A model generated the notes under the pieces. The model was not told where the DNA came from and searched no databases. It saw only the letters and a program-made list of their open reading frames with translations. From Paenibacillus sp. MMS20-IR301 (GTDB lineage: Bacteria; Bacillota; Bacilli; Paenibacillales; Paenibacillaceae), in the NCBI RefSeq assembly GCF_032302195.1, contig NZ_CP135275.1, positions 2,046,001 to 2,110,000 on the forward strand: a stretch of 64,000 nt of DNA. The letters run 5' to 3'. Both the position numbers and the translations under genes were made by a program. Shown here piece by piece: positions 34,075 through 44,111 of this stretch; position 1 is the first letter of the stretch, and each line of letters opens with the position of its first letter.

Positions 34075-35145
34075 TTAGGACAACCCGAACCAGTGCACCA
34101 GCCCGAAGCCCAGCACCGTTAACAGGATTGAACCGGCGAATCCGGCGATAATTGGCCTTACGCCCATCCGGGCAAACGTTCTCAGCCGGATACCAAGGCC
34201 CAGTGCGGCCATAGCCATAGCCAGCAGCAGGTAAGCCAGCGTAATCAGCTCGGCTGCTACACTCGGGGGTATCAGCCCCAGCGTGTTGATTCCGCTCATC
34301 AGCAGGAAGCCGCCGATGAACCAGGGCACGGGCAGCTTCTGGCGCTGCCGCCCTCCCTCATTCCACGGGTGCTCTGCTGTCGCTAACTTTCGTTGTACCT
34401 TCCGCTCCCGCCGGGTTTCCAACAGACCGAGAATCAGCGCCACAGGAACCAGCATCACCACCCGGGTCAGCTTCACAAGGATGGCCAGATCAGCCCCCTG
34501 CTGTCCGGCAGGTGCGGCGGCGGCAATAACATGCGCTACTTCATGCAGCGTGGATCCGGCAAGGATGCCGTAGCCTGTAGCACTTAGCCCCATGTACGGG
34601 TAGAGAATTGTATAGACCAGTGTAAAAACTGTGCCCAGCACCGCGACAACCGCTGCACTCACTGCCGTTTCATGATCTGCCGCTTTAATCTGCGGCGCAA
34701 TTGCCGCTACGGCTGCAGCCCCGCAGATGGCGGTACCGCAAGCGGTCAGCAGACCCAGTCTGCGCTCAATCCTCAGCCAGCGCGATAATCCGTATACAGT
34801 GAACAAGGTGAAGACAAGGTTGATGGCGGCAATCGCCAGCACTTTTGGGCCCGCCTGCACAATATCCCCCAGATTTAGCCTTAGCCCCAGCAGGATGATT
34901 CCGGCCCTGAGCAGTCTTTTGCCGGAGAAGCTGATACCGGGCATCGCCTGCTCCGGAATAGTTACCACCGCTCTTAAGGCTGTGCCCAGCAGAATGGCCA
35001 GCACCAGCTGCCCCATGATGCTGAGAACCGGCAATACCGCCAAATATTTGGCCGCCACTGCCAGCAGAAGTGTAATCGCCAGCCCTCCACCAAAATAAAC
35101 ATATCTATGAAACCCCTGGTGCATCCGGGAAATTACGTTCATCAA
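34075..35145 (-). CDS. YeiH-family putative sulfate/anion exporter
   Basis: 356 residues with about ten hydrophobic helices. Family motifs include GISFSGKRLLRAGIILLGLRL and CGTAICGAAAVAAIAPQI, then STLHEVAHVIAAA. The family (Cons_hypoth698, YeiH/YadS type) is annotated as a putative sulfate exporter, with the real substrate undetermined. It is divergent from a LysR regulator, the arrangement seen for yeiH/yeiE in enterobacteria. Confidence 0.88.
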   Translation of the reverse strand: MMNVISRMHQGFHRYVYFGGGLAITLLLAVAAKYLAVLPVLSIMGQLVLAILLGTALRAVVTIPEQAMPGISFSGKRLLRAGIILLGLRLNLGDIVQAGPKVLAIAAINLVFTLFTVYGLSRWLRIERRLGLLTACGTAICGAAAVAAIAPQIKAADHETAVSAAVVAVLGTVFTLVYTILYPYMGLSATGYGILAGSTLHEVAHVIAAAAPAGQQGADLAILVKLTRVVMLVPVALILGLLETRRERKVQRKLATAEHPWNEGGRQRQKLPVPWFIGGFLLMSGINTLGLIPPSVAAELITLAYLLLAMAMAALGLGIRLRTFARMGVRPIIAGFAGSILLTVLGFGLVHWFGLS

Positions 35146-35273
35146 CTGTCCACGCTCCGTCCGTTGCCGCTTCTATATGGCTGCTATTTATAACTTCACT
35201 ATATAAGCAGGCGTTCGGATTGTGAAATACGGGTTTGCTATCTCAATCATTATGATTTCTTATGATAAGGCGA

Positions 35274-35309
35274 ATTCACTATGTTAAAATAGTAATTATT
35301 CGCCACTAT
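35274..35309. promoter_or_regulatory. Inverted repeat in the YeiH-LysR intergenic region
   Basis: GGCGAAT and ATTCGCC are separated by about 22 nt with a TAAAAT in between, and T-N11-A-like TTATGATTTCTTATGATAA lies beside it. It is a candidate LysR site near a -10. Confidence 0.35.
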
Positions 35310-35343
35310 CGTTATTTACATATCACATAAATGAGGGATTGTT

Positions 35344-36219
35344 ATGATTACCGATGCATTCCGTGTATTCGTCACTGTAGTGGAACAGCAGCATTTCTCC
35401 AAGGCAGGCGAGCTGCTCAATCTCTCCCAGCCCGGGGTAAGCCTCCATATACGTAATCTGGAGAACGAGTTCGGCGTGAAGCTGCTGCACCGCTCGCCGA
35501 AGCAAGTCGTACTCACAGAAGCCGGAGCAATTCTATACCGGCATGCGAAGCAGATGCTGGCGCATTATGATGAGGCAGGCCGGGAAATCCGGCTGCTGCA
35601 GGACGAAGTCACCGGTACACTGCAGCTCGGAGCCAGCTTCACAATTGGTGAATATGTGCTGCCGGCCCGGTTAGCTGAATTCGCCAAGCAGTATCCGCTG
35701 GTTAATATTGGGGTTACGATCGGCAACACGGAGGAGATTATAGCGGCTGTACGTTCAAACCAGCTCGATATCGGCTTCATTGAAGGAGCAACCGCAGCCT
35801 CTGACCTGCTGATTATCCCGTATATGAAGGACGAGATGATTCTGGTCGCTCCCTCCGGTCATCCGTTAAGCGGGAATATTGCGGTTGAGGAGCACATGCT
35901 GCATAACGAGGTTTGGGTATTGCGGGAGCAGGGCTCAGGTACACGGGCCTTCAGCGACCGCTTTTTACAGGAATCGGGGATTACGGTCAAACGCTCTTAT
36001 GTCTTCAACAGCAGCCAAGGCGTCAAGGAAGCCGTAAGCGCCGGGCTTGGCCTGTCCCTTCTGTCCAGATGGATAGTCCGCAAGGAGCTGGCCAGCGGGG
36101 AGCTGGCCGAGCTGAGAATCAGGCACACACAGACCGAACGGGATTTCCGGCTGATCCGTCCGAAGAATGCGTCGGATACGCTGGCAACACGGGTCTTCAT
36201 CAGCAAGCTGCTTGGCTGA
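35344..36219 (+). CDS. LysR-family regulator (YeiE/CysL-like)
   Basis: 291 residues, ATG 7 nt behind GAGGGA. The LysR helix-turn-helix is intact (FVTVVEQQHFSKAGELLNLS, then QPGVSLHIRNLE), and the effector lobe begins GTLQLGASFTIGEYVLP, as in CysL/YeiE relatives. It is divergent from the YeiH exporter, so it probably controls that gene in response to a sulfur or similar anion. Confidence 0.9.
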   Translation: MITDAFRVFVTVVEQQHFSKAGELLNLSQPGVSLHIRNLENEFGVKLLHRSPKQVVLTEAGAILYRHAKQMLAHYDEAGREIRLLQDEVTGTLQLGASFTIGEYVLPARLAEFAKQYPLVNIGVTIGNTEEIIAAVRSNQLDIGFIEGATAASDLLIIPYMKDEMILVAPSGHPLSGNIAVEEHMLHNEVWVLREQGSGTRAFSDRFLQESGITVKRSYVFNSSQGVKEAVSAGLGLSLLSRWIVRKELASGELAELRIRHTQTERDFRLIRPKNASDTLATRVFISKLLG

Positions 36220-36229
36220 CTCCCGCGGG

Positions 36230-38008
36230 TTAGCCCCGCGCAGAGCGGATTGAAATTACTCCGGCTGCCGGCACTTCAAGGACATAGACCCCTTTGGTCC
36301 AGACGGTGGTGTACGCAGCTGCTTCTGTTCCCCGGCAGTCGCGGATAGTTATCCGCAGCGCTCCCGGGTCCCGGTCCAGCTCGAGCACCAGGCGTGTGTA
36401 CAGTGTGCCGTTAATGACCAGCACCTGTTCCGGCCATTCACCGGTCAGAGGAAGTACCGTATCATAATAAGCGGCAAACACCCATTTGCGCTCCGACCGG
36501 GCGATAACCAGCGGATACAGCAGCTCCGGATGCAGCGGCTCAAGGCGGCCCTCCAGCAGCACCTCCCTGTGCTCCCGCCAGAAAGCCAGCCAGAAGGCGA
36601 GCATCAACATATGCTGCTCCGGCAGTGCTGCGAGCCGCACAGAGATCTGCGGCACTGCGAACAGTACGTTGATAATCTGCAATGCGGCAGATTCGGGTGA
36701 TTCCTCCGGGTTCCACATCAGCATGTCGGTATGCGCTGCCGTATCCCCGCAGATCAGCCGGATGTCAATCGTATGCAGCCGGTTCTGCAGGGCATCGTTC
36801 GGACAGTCCGCAGCCCGGAACATGTTGCCGTATTTGCGCATGAGCGGTCCGGTATAATTTTGCCGGAACTCAATCATAATGTCAGGCTTCAGCCGCCGCA
36901 GGCGGGCCAGCACTCCGCTTAACAGCAGATCGGCCGCCGCCGGAACGGAGTCTGTATCCCAGCCGGGATCAGGTCCGCCGCTTCCTTCCCCGTCCGCATA
37001 GAAGCTGTCCACGAAGTCGAGCTTGAAGCCATCCAGATCCCAATCCAGCAGTGCCTGTTCGTATAACGAAATCAGATACTCCCGTACCTCCGGATAACGC
37101 GGGTCGGCAACGCCCGCACCGAAGCTGTCACTGTAATAGAGCAGCTTATTCTGGAATTGCCGCCAGGCTTCACTATGCTTGCCGATGAACGGCACCGCAT
37201 ACCAGAGCATAAATTTCATGCCCAGCTCATGCACACGGGTGACAAGTGCCCGCATGTCCGCGATTTTCCCGGGGCTGGCCTTCCAATCCCCGCAATAGGC
37301 ATAACCGCGGGCTTCATCCGAGGTCTGCCAGCCGTCGTCGACGATGACTGTGTGACAGCCGAGCCCGGCTGCCAGCCGGCATTCCTCCACGATTCTGTCC
37401 GGTGCAAGCTGCTGATGGAAGCTGTACCAGGTGGAATACACCGGTTCCTTCGCCAGCTCCGGGACAGCCGCCGGTTCATTGCCTTCCAGGCCTACCCACC
37501 ACTGCGCAGTTCCATCCAGTGCCTCATAATAGGGAACATTGCGGGAGTCCAGCCGGACCATAGCCGCATAACGCGTTAAAGGAGAAGCAAATCCGGCGAA
37601 CACCCCCACGGAGCATTGAAAGCGGGAGGTTTCTTCGTTCAGCCCCGCTGCCAGCTCCAGCGGATTCAGCACATCCGAGCAGGCAAAGGTCAGGAGATTG
37701 TTCCCCCTGTTGCCATACAGGCTGATCACAGGCGCCGATAATGTCGCTCTGGAGCGGAAACCATCCCGCCAATCGGGAAGGAGACTTCGGCTGCGTTCCG
37801 CAGCGGGATGCCAGATGCCTTGTACATCTACCGCCTTGCAGCTCCAGCGGAGCGATAATTCAGGCGGAAGCGCCGGTACCGGTGAGCTTAGTGTTAAAGT
37901 AACAATAGCAACGCCCTCCTCCCCGTCATGCACATGAAGCTGAGCTTGAAAATCCGCGGTGTTGCCTTCCAGCGTAATCTCGTATTTTCCAGCCTGTATA
38001 CTTTTCAA
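36230..38008 (-). CDS. GH36-type alpha-galactosidase, cytoplasmic
   Basis: 592 residues from the TTG at 38008, 6 nt behind GTGAGG; an ATG 120 nt further upstream would run into the kinase gene and has no ribosome site. The clan-D barrel shows TVIVDDGWQT, the nucleophile Asp in GFKLDFVDSF and an acid/base Asp in FRAADCPND. N-terminal beta-supersandwich and C-terminal beta domains flank it. No signal peptide, so it acts inside the cell, removing alpha-galactosyl branches from imported oligosaccharides. It is last in the operon with the YesM/YesN pair. Confidence 0.88.
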   Translation of the reverse strand: MKSIQAGKYEITLEGNTADFQAQLHVHDGEEGVAIVTLTLSSPVPALPPELSLRWSCKAVDVQGIWHPAAERSRSLLPDWRDGFRSRATLSAPVISLYGNRGNNLLTFACSDVLNPLELAAGLNEETSRFQCSVGVFAGFASPLTRYAAMVRLDSRNVPYYEALDGTAQWWVGLEGNEPAAVPELAKEPVYSTWYSFHQQLAPDRIVEECRLAAGLGCHTVIVDDGWQTSDEARGYAYCGDWKASPGKIADMRALVTRVHELGMKFMLWYAVPFIGKHSEAWRQFQNKLLYYSDSFGAGVADPRYPEVREYLISLYEQALLDWDLDGFKLDFVDSFYADGEGSGGPDPGWDTDSVPAAADLLLSGVLARLRRLKPDIMIEFRQNYTGPLMRKYGNMFRAADCPNDALQNRLHTIDIRLICGDTAAHTDMLMWNPEESPESAALQIINVLFAVPQISVRLAALPEQHMLMLAFWLAFWREHREVLLEGRLEPLHPELLYPLVIARSERKWVFAAYYDTVLPLTGEWPEQVLVINGTLYTRLVLELDRDPGALRITIRDCRGTEAAAYTTVWTKGVYVLEVPAAGVISIRSARG

Positions 38009-38024
38009 GAGATTCCTCACTCCT

Positions 38025-39743
38025 TCATAACCGGCATGGAATGGTAATCTGTACGCAGGTACCGATGCCGGTCCGGCTGGCGATGATAACACCATATTCA
38101 CTGCCCCCATGCAGCTTAATCCGTGAATCCACATTGCGGATGCCATAGCCGATCCGGGCTCCGTCAGGGGCCAGAATCTGCCGGACTGTATCCGGATTCA
38201 TTCCTATGCCGTTATCGATCACCTTGAACACGATCTTCTCCCCCTGCTTCTCTGCCACAAGCCTGATACCGATGGTGCCCCCGAACCAGGCATGCTCCAG
38301 CACATTTTCAATCATCGGCTGCAGAATCAGCTTAACTGTCGTATATTCCAGCACCCCGGGATCGATATCATAATAGACTAACAGACGCTCGCCGTACTTA
38401 ATGCCCTGGATGGCAATATAAGCTTTGGCATGCTCAATTTCCTTACCCACCGAAGTCATAATTCCGCCCCGGTTCAGGGACAGCCGGTAGAACTTCGCCA
38501 GCTCCTGGACAAGGGTATGCAGCTTCGGGATATCTCCGAACTGGGCCAGGCGGCTGATGGAGGACAGTGTGTTGTAGAGAAAATGGGGGTTAATCTGCGC
38601 TTGCAGCGATTCCAGCTCCGCCTCTTTTTTCTGCAGATCAGCTACATAATTCTTATGAATCAGCTCTTCAATGCTGCTGCCCATCCGGTTGAAGGCTACT
38701 GCGATCTGAGCCAGCTCATCATTGCCTTTGTACTTAATCCGTTTATGAAAATCCCCGTCGTGAAAAGCATTCAGTGACCCTACAATCTTCTGAATCCGCC
38801 GTGTGAAGTAACTGGATACGGAGACGCCAAGAATCGCCAGAACCAGTGCGCTGATCAGGCAGACCAGCAGGGTCATCCGGCGAACTTCGCCTGCACTCTC
38901 ATCGAACAGGCTGTTCGGAATATAAGCCTGCAGCAGCCAGCCGGTGCTGTCCAGCGGCTCGACAAGCTGCAGCCGGTTCCCTGAGGTGCGCACAGGGTCT
39001 GCGGCTGCATCCTCCGGCGAAGATTCCAGTATGATTCTTCCGCTGCCGTCAGTCACGGCCAGTGACGCGTATCCGCCGATTTTACGGTAATCGACCGAAT
39101 CCAGCAGATCCCGCATCTGTACCGTCACCCGGATCAGACCGATGCCCCGCTGCTTCTGGATATCGTCCATCCGCCGCAGCAGCGAGATATTCCCGTTCGC
39201 TTCATCCCGCAGAACCTGGCGCCATATTCCCTTGCCGCCGCTGTCCTCCGGCAGTACAAACTCCCGGTACCAGGCTTCATCCCGGATGCGCTGCAGATGA
39301 AAGATTTCATAGCGCTTTGTCGTAAGGAGCGGATTGGTCCCATAATCACTGTAATACAGCTCAGGAATGGATTCGTTCTCCAGATACAACGCCAGTCCTA
39401 CATTGCTTGCCGTATAATTAAGCAGATTCTCCAGCGCCGGCATAAGCGTCTTCGTCATCGTCTCATAGCTGTACCAGCCTTGATCGTAGCGGCGCAGGGC
39501 GCTTTGCAGATTAAAGTTATAATATAGCGTGTTCGAGATGCGTTCAATATTATCCGTCCGGTAAGTGATATTGTCGCGGATCTGCCCCAGGGTGCCTTGG
39601 ATATTCTCTCTTGTCTTCTGTTTGAGCGAGTTCACGGAATGGCTGTAGGCGAACATCCCGACTGTGACGACAGCCAGCAGCAGGCAGACCACATAAGGCA
39701 GTACCAGCTTGTATCCGTAAGGTATATTTAACCTGCGCCGCAT
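38025..39743 (-). CDS. YesM-type sensor histidine kinase
   Basis: 572 residues from the ATG at 39743, overlapping nothing but starting 1 nt after the regulator's stop. Two transmembrane helices (about 12-32, about 295-318) bracket a large extracellular sensor. HAMP is followed by the His_kinase motif INPHFLYNTLSSISRL with the phospho-acceptor His, and HATPase_c with DNGIGMNPDTV. Such kinases sense extracellular oligosaccharides next to ABC importers. The sugar here is most likely a mannan or galactomannan fragment (inference from neighbours). Confidence 0.92.
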   Translation of the reverse strand: MRRRLNIPYGYKLVLPYVVCLLLAVVTVGMFAYSHSVNSLKQKTRENIQGTLGQIRDNITYRTDNIERISNTLYYNFNLQSALRRYDQGWYSYETMTKTLMPALENLLNYTASNVGLALYLENESIPELYYSDYGTNPLLTTKRYEIFHLQRIRDEAWYREFVLPEDSGGKGIWRQVLRDEANGNISLLRRMDDIQKQRGIGLIRVTVQMRDLLDSVDYRKIGGYASLAVTDGSGRIILESSPEDAAADPVRTSGNRLQLVEPLDSTGWLLQAYIPNSLFDESAGEVRRMTLLVCLISALVLAILGVSVSSYFTRRIQKIVGSLNAFHDGDFHKRIKYKGNDELAQIAVAFNRMGSSIEELIHKNYVADLQKKEAELESLQAQINPHFLYNTLSSISRLAQFGDIPKLHTLVQELAKFYRLSLNRGGIMTSVGKEIEHAKAYIAIQGIKYGERLLVYYDIDPGVLEYTTVKLILQPMIENVLEHAWFGGTIGIRLVAEKQGEKIVFKVIDNGIGMNPDTVRQILAPDGARIGYGIRNVDSRIKLHGGSEYGVIIASRTGIGTCVQITIPCRL

Positions 39744-39744
39744 C

Positions 39745-41313
39745 CTACAGATGTCTCCTGTAATCACCCGGGCTGATCCCGTAATAATCCTTGAATTGCT
39801 TGCTGAAGTGGGACAGATTCTTATAGCCGGCCTGCTGGGCGGCTTCATAGACCTTAAGCTTCGGATCCCCCAGCAGCAGCTTCACCCGCTCGAGCCGCCT
39901 TAAAGAAACATAGTCGGAAAAGTAGCTTCCCGTCTCTTCATAGAAAATTTGCCCCAGATGATTAGGCGAGAAGGAGAAATGATTCGCTGCATCGCGCAGC
40001 ATCACATTCTGCTCCAGCCTCTCTTCTATATATGCGGTTATTTCCTGCACCAGCTTGCGCTTCTTGCCTTGCCGCTTGCGCTGCAAATGCTCCGACAGCT
40101 CGAACATGCGGCGGCGCAGCCAGGATTTCATATCCTGAGTGGTCTCGAAATGATAGAGAATGCTAAGACGCTTCCGGTCCAGCCCCAGCGCCATGTAGAA
40201 ATCTTCGTTAATCGTATGCAAATAGGCATCCAGCTTCGTTACCACATGAAGAAACAGCTGGTAAATCTCCAGCTTAGTCTCCATATGCGCCACCCCTACG
40301 AACAGCTCTTCCATACAATCATCGACTGCAACCAGACGGTAGGAGGACATGGCCTGAAATAACGCCTGCAGAATGTCATCGAGATCCTTCGCTCTGGCCG
40401 TGACCGGCCCTCTGGCGTCGGTATGCAGAATCAGCTTGCCCTTGCCGAGGAACAGCTTGAGCTCTACAGCCTCCTTCGCCCGGCGGAAAGAATAGTGCAG
40501 CTCCTTGAGGCCCGTCACCAGCGGACCGGCTCCCACTGTCACTGACAGCGGTGTCCCGCTGACTGCACACATAATCAATTCCCTAAGCGCTTCATGCTCT
40601 ACCCGCTCCTCCAGAATCAAGGCGTAATGGAACGGGTCCAGCCTGCAGAACTGAATCTCCTGCCCCGTGCAGAACTGTTCGACAGACAGGCTCAGCTGCT
40701 GCTCTATTTCAGCTCTGGCGGCTTCACTATAACCGTTCAGCTTCCAAGCCAGGTCATCCGGCTCGAGCAGCGCTGTGTACAGCGGGGTCGCAGAATGCCA
40801 GGGAATGCCCATCCGCCGCAGCAGCGGCATGGCCTTCCCCTCGTCCGGCACGCCATCCAGCAGCTGAATGAACAATTCCCGCTTCAGAAGCGGCTCCGAC
40901 TCCGAGAAGTAATGCTCCAGATGGCTTTGCGCCCGTTCTTTATCCAAATTGCCCTTCACATCCATCAGGGTCCGGCGCAGATCATCATCATCGACCGGCT
41001 TCAGCACATACCCGCAGGCACTCAAGGAAATGGCTTGCTTCGCATACTGGAAATCCTCATAGCCGCTGACAAAAACAATCTTCAGCTGCGGATTCAGCTC
41101 AAGCGCCCTTCTGGCCAGCTCCATCCCGGTCATAATCGGCATCTTGATATCCGTGACAATAATATCCACCTGCTCTGTCTCCAGCACTTCCAGCGCTTCG
41201 AAGCCGCTGCTTGCGGCTGCACACACCTCCATGTCCATCTCATCCCAGTTCATGAAACACTCCAGGCCCGACAGATCCAGCAGCTCATCATCCACCAGCA
41301 GCACCTTGTACAT
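39745..41313 (-). CDS. YesN-type AraC response regulator
   Basis: 522 residues: receiver domain with DDE-type acidic pair and Asp in IIVTDIKMPIMTGMEL, a middle linker of about 270 residues, and a C-terminal AraC pair of helix-turn-helices (MLRDAANHFSFSPNHLGQIF, then AAQQAGYKNLSHFSKQFK, GISPGDYRR). It is partner of the YesM kinase and the likely activator of the mannan locus. A hairpin at 41401 separates it from the binding-protein gene upstream. Confidence 0.92.
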   Translation of the reverse strand: MYKVLLVDDELLDLSGLECFMNWDEMDMEVCAAASSGFEALEVLETEQVDIIVTDIKMPIMTGMELARRALELNPQLKIVFVSGYEDFQYAKQAISLSACGYVLKPVDDDDLRRTLMDVKGNLDKERAQSHLEHYFSESEPLLKRELFIQLLDGVPDEGKAMPLLRRMGIPWHSATPLYTALLEPDDLAWKLNGYSEAARAEIEQQLSLSVEQFCTGQEIQFCRLDPFHYALILEERVEHEALRELIMCAVSGTPLSVTVGAGPLVTGLKELHYSFRRAKEAVELKLFLGKGKLILHTDARGPVTARAKDLDDILQALFQAMSSYRLVAVDDCMEELFVGVAHMETKLEIYQLFLHVVTKLDAYLHTINEDFYMALGLDRKRLSILYHFETTQDMKSWLRRRMFELSEHLQRKRQGKKRKLVQEITAYIEERLEQNVMLRDAANHFSFSPNHLGQIFYEETGSYFSDYVSLRRLERVKLLLGDPKLKVYEAAQQAGYKNLSHFSKQFKDYYGISPGDYRRHL

Positions 41314-41400
41314 TCCATCCCATCCTTCGTGCCTGCCTGCCGCAGCATGCAGAAGCAGATATGGTTCCCATAAGGCGGAAGGCAGCCTGTTCCCAAATTA

Positions 41401-41429
41401 TGGGGTATACCTGGCTTCAGTATACCCCA
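41401..41429. terminator. Inverted repeat between the binding-protein and regulator genes
   Basis: TGGGGTATAC and GTATACCCCA, perfect 10-bp arms, 9-nt loop. There is no strong T-run, so it may be a partial terminator or mRNA-end-protecting hairpin that raises binding-protein mRNA over downstream genes. Confidence 0.5.
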
Positions 41430-41450
41430 CTCCTCCGGCTGACTCTATCG

Positions 41451-43121
41451 TTATTTCATTTTGCTGAGGTTGCTCTGCCACCGCTCCGTCTGGAACTTAA
41501 GCAGCTTGGCGTAGCCTGCTTTGTCCGCATCCTCGTTGGCTTTGTTAAGCAGGCTCAGCACCTCTTCATCGCTCTTGGCATACAGCGCCTTGGCAAATAC
41601 CTCCTGATAGATATCGTTGACGGCTGCAGCAATGGTTCCTTCCTCTGAATCCGGCAGCGGATCGAGATTGACGAATTCCGTGAAGTTCCTGGAAGTCTTC
41701 CAGGTTACCTTCTGCTGGGCCAGCGTTGTCCAGTTCTGCTTGTCAGCAGGCAGCTGAGCATCCATCTTGGCTTTGGTCCCGTCGATAAAGGTAGTATTGC
41801 CTACCCAGTTGAAACGGCCGATTCTTTCTTTGTCTTTGTTCGCCTGCTCTGTATTAAGTCCTGCTGCATTCAGAATAGGTACGCCGTCACTGTCGGTCTC
41901 ATCCCAGTAAAGCCCTTTCCGGCCGAAGTTCGTAACCCGCTGCCCTTCATCGCTGGTCACCCAGTCCAGATAGGAGAAGATTGCTTCAGGGTCCTTCGCG
42001 TTCCTGGTAATCACAAGCACGTTCCAGCCCAGGGAGTTATAATTATTCGGGGTAATCTTGGCCGCATCGAGCCCTGCCTTATGAATCGGCCAGATAATTT
42101 CATAGCCCGCTTCCGGATCAGTTGCCTTGAGGGCACCGTCCGCTCCGCGTCCCGGATTGACCACATCGCCGTCCACATAGACGGCCACCCGGCCTGTTTT
42201 CAGCTTTTCGTTGATCTGGTCGCCGGTCTGGGTGAACACATCCTGCGAGATCAGCTTGTCGCGGAACAGCTTGCTCGCATACTTCATATTCTCAATGAAG
42301 ACCTGATCTTCAAAAATCGACTTCAATTCGCTGCCCACCGGATTAGCCTTTGCCAAGTAAGGTTTATTCTCGGCGAATCCGCCGTACATCGTATCAATGC
42401 CCCGGGCTTTGGCGCCAACTTCAAGCGGGATAACATCGCTGTATTTTTCTTTTACCAGCTTCAGGTAGGTATACAGATCATCATAGGTTTCCAGCTTCGG
42501 CGAGCCGAGCTCCTTGTAAATCTTCTTGTTGATGATCCAGCCGCCATTGCCGTTCGGGCTGGATGTATACCAGTTCGGGAACTGATACAGCTTGCCGTCA
42601 TCAGAGCGGAGCATGCCGAGCGTGGCTTCCCCGGCGTTATTTTTCAGATTCGGATACTTATCAAGATATTCATCGAGGGCTACCAGCATTCCGCCCTGGC
42701 GCAGCCGTTCAACGCTCGACCCCCGGTCCGTCATAATGACATCCGGCAGGCTGCCTGAAGCAATCATGGTGCTGAATTTCGTCTCGGCTGCACCGCTCGA
42801 TTGAACAGGTGTTACCTTAACCTTCAGCGTGTCAGCAATCCAGCGGGTGGTTGAATCTGCGCCCCACTGCTCCGTTGTATCCCAGTCATAATTGCTGTAA
42901 TAACTGAAGGTTACCGGCTTCACCGTGCTCCCGCTGCCGCCGGCAGGCTCTGCCGTTGCAGTCTCTGCTGCAGCTGTTGTTGCTGCCGCGGTTGCCGCAG
43001 GCTGCTTATCCGGCTCAGCTGTATTCTGTACAGCAACGTTATTCCCTCCACCGCAGCCCGCTATCAGCAATACTGTACTTAAGACAACCGCCATTTGCGC
43101 CAAGCTTTTGGTCCGTTTCAA
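41451..43121 (-). CDS. Extracellular solute-binding lipoprotein (LplA type)
   Basis: 556 residues with a lipoprotein signal and lipobox (VLLIAGC, Cys about 23), then a Thr/Ala-rich linker. The body is a large sugar-binding protein of the LplA/AlgQ-like class (VMTDRGSSVERLRQGGML, GWIINKKIYKELG, LGWNVLVITRNAKDPEA). It would deliver oligosaccharides to the two permeases. No ATPase gene is present: such systems commonly share a housekeeping MsmX-type ATPase (established for Bacillus, inferred here). Confidence 0.9.
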   Translation of the reverse strand: MKRTKSLAQMAVVLSTVLLIAGCGGGNNVAVQNTAEPDKQPAATAAATTAAAETATAEPAGGSGSTVKPVTFSYYSNYDWDTTEQWGADSTTRWIADTLKVKVTPVQSSGAAETKFSTMIASGSLPDVIMTDRGSSVERLRQGGMLVALDEYLDKYPNLKNNAGEATLGMLRSDDGKLYQFPNWYTSSPNGNGGWIINKKIYKELGSPKLETYDDLYTYLKLVKEKYSDVIPLEVGAKARGIDTMYGGFAENKPYLAKANPVGSELKSIFEDQVFIENMKYASKLFRDKLISQDVFTQTGDQINEKLKTGRVAVYVDGDVVNPGRGADGALKATDPEAGYEIIWPIHKAGLDAAKITPNNYNSLGWNVLVITRNAKDPEAIFSYLDWVTSDEGQRVTNFGRKGLYWDETDSDGVPILNAAGLNTEQANKDKERIGRFNWVGNTTFIDGTKAKMDAQLPADKQNWTTLAQQKVTWKTSRNFTEFVNLDPLPDSEEGTIAAAVNDIYQEVFAKALYAKSDEEVLSLLNKANEDADKAGYAKLLKFQTERWQSNLSKMK

Positions 43122-43162
43122 ATCGGGTACCCCTCTCTACTGGCAAAGTTAAGGATGCTGCG

Positions 43163-44062
43163 CTACTCTTTCAATGAGCCGATAAGGACGCCTTTGACAA
43201 AATATTTCTGTAAAAACGGGTATACCATGATGATCGGCAGTGTCGCCACCATCGTTGTAGCCATAATCAGTGACTTCGTTGTAACGGATTGTATCAGTGC
43301 CAGCCGGTCCTGGGCCGCCGCGTTGCCGAGCGACTGCAGCTGGTCAGTCACAATATTGGAATTCAGTATCTGCTTCAGCAATGTCTGGATCGGTATCAGA
43401 TTAGGATTGTTAATATAAATGCTGGCTGAGAACCAGTCATTCCAGTGATAAACGGCGGTAAACAAAGCCAGTGTGGCAACGACCGGACCTGAGATCGGCA
43501 GGATGATGCGGACCAGCACACCGATATGATTGCAGCCGTCAATGCGTGCCGACTCTGCGAGTCCGGCCGGCAGCCCGAGAAAGAAGGTGCGGAAAATAAT
43601 CATATTATATACACTGATTAATCCGGGAATTACGAGAACCCAAAACGTATCCATCATGCCGAATTCCCGCAGCAGCAGAAAGGTTGGAATCAGGCCGCCG
43701 CTGAAGTACATCGTAATAATGCAGAAGACCATATAAAATTTGCGGCCGATCAGCTCATGCCGGGATAACCCGTAAGCCAGAACCGCCGTGAACAGCACGG
43801 ACAGGACCGTTCCGGCCAGTGTTCTCAGAATGGAGATCAGAAAGGCCTGCCCGATCCGGCTGTCCCGGAACACGACCTCATAGTTATCCAGTGTCGGCAC
43901 CCGGGGCCAGAAGGTAATGCCGCCGAGTGACGTATCGGAGCCCATATTGAATGAAATGACCAGTGAATTCCAGAAGGGGTACAGGGTGACGAAGCCCAGC
44001 AGGATCAATATGAAAGAAATGAACAGCTGCAGTACTTTATCTCCCGTTGACAGCTTCATCAT
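43163..44062 (-). CDS. Carbohydrate ABC transporter permease (YtcP/LplC type)
   Basis: 299 residues from the ATG at 44062, 8 nt behind GGGGAG; the longer open frame adds an unlikely 31 residues. Six hydrophobic helices and the permease EAA motif (ESARIDGCNHIGVLVRIILP) mark a MalG-type subunit. It is the second permease of the locus, between the first and the binding protein. Confidence 0.92.
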   Translation of the reverse strand: MMKLSTGDKVLQLFISFILILLGFVTLYPFWNSLVISFNMGSDTSLGGITFWPRVPTLDNYEVVFRDSRIGQAFLISILRTLAGTVLSVLFTAVLAYGLSRHELIGRKFYMVFCIITMYFSGGLIPTFLLLREFGMMDTFWVLVIPGLISVYNMIIFRTFFLGLPAGLAESARIDGCNHIGVLVRIILPISGPVVATLALFTAVYHWNDWFSASIYINNPNLIPIQTLLKQILNSNIVTDQLQSLGNAAAQDRLALIQSVTTKSLIMATTMVATLPIIMVYPFLQKYFVKGVLIGSLKE

Positions 44063-44111
44063 AACCTGTACTCCCCTTTCCGGCAGAAGCTGATTTTTGG
44101 TATTAGTCTCT

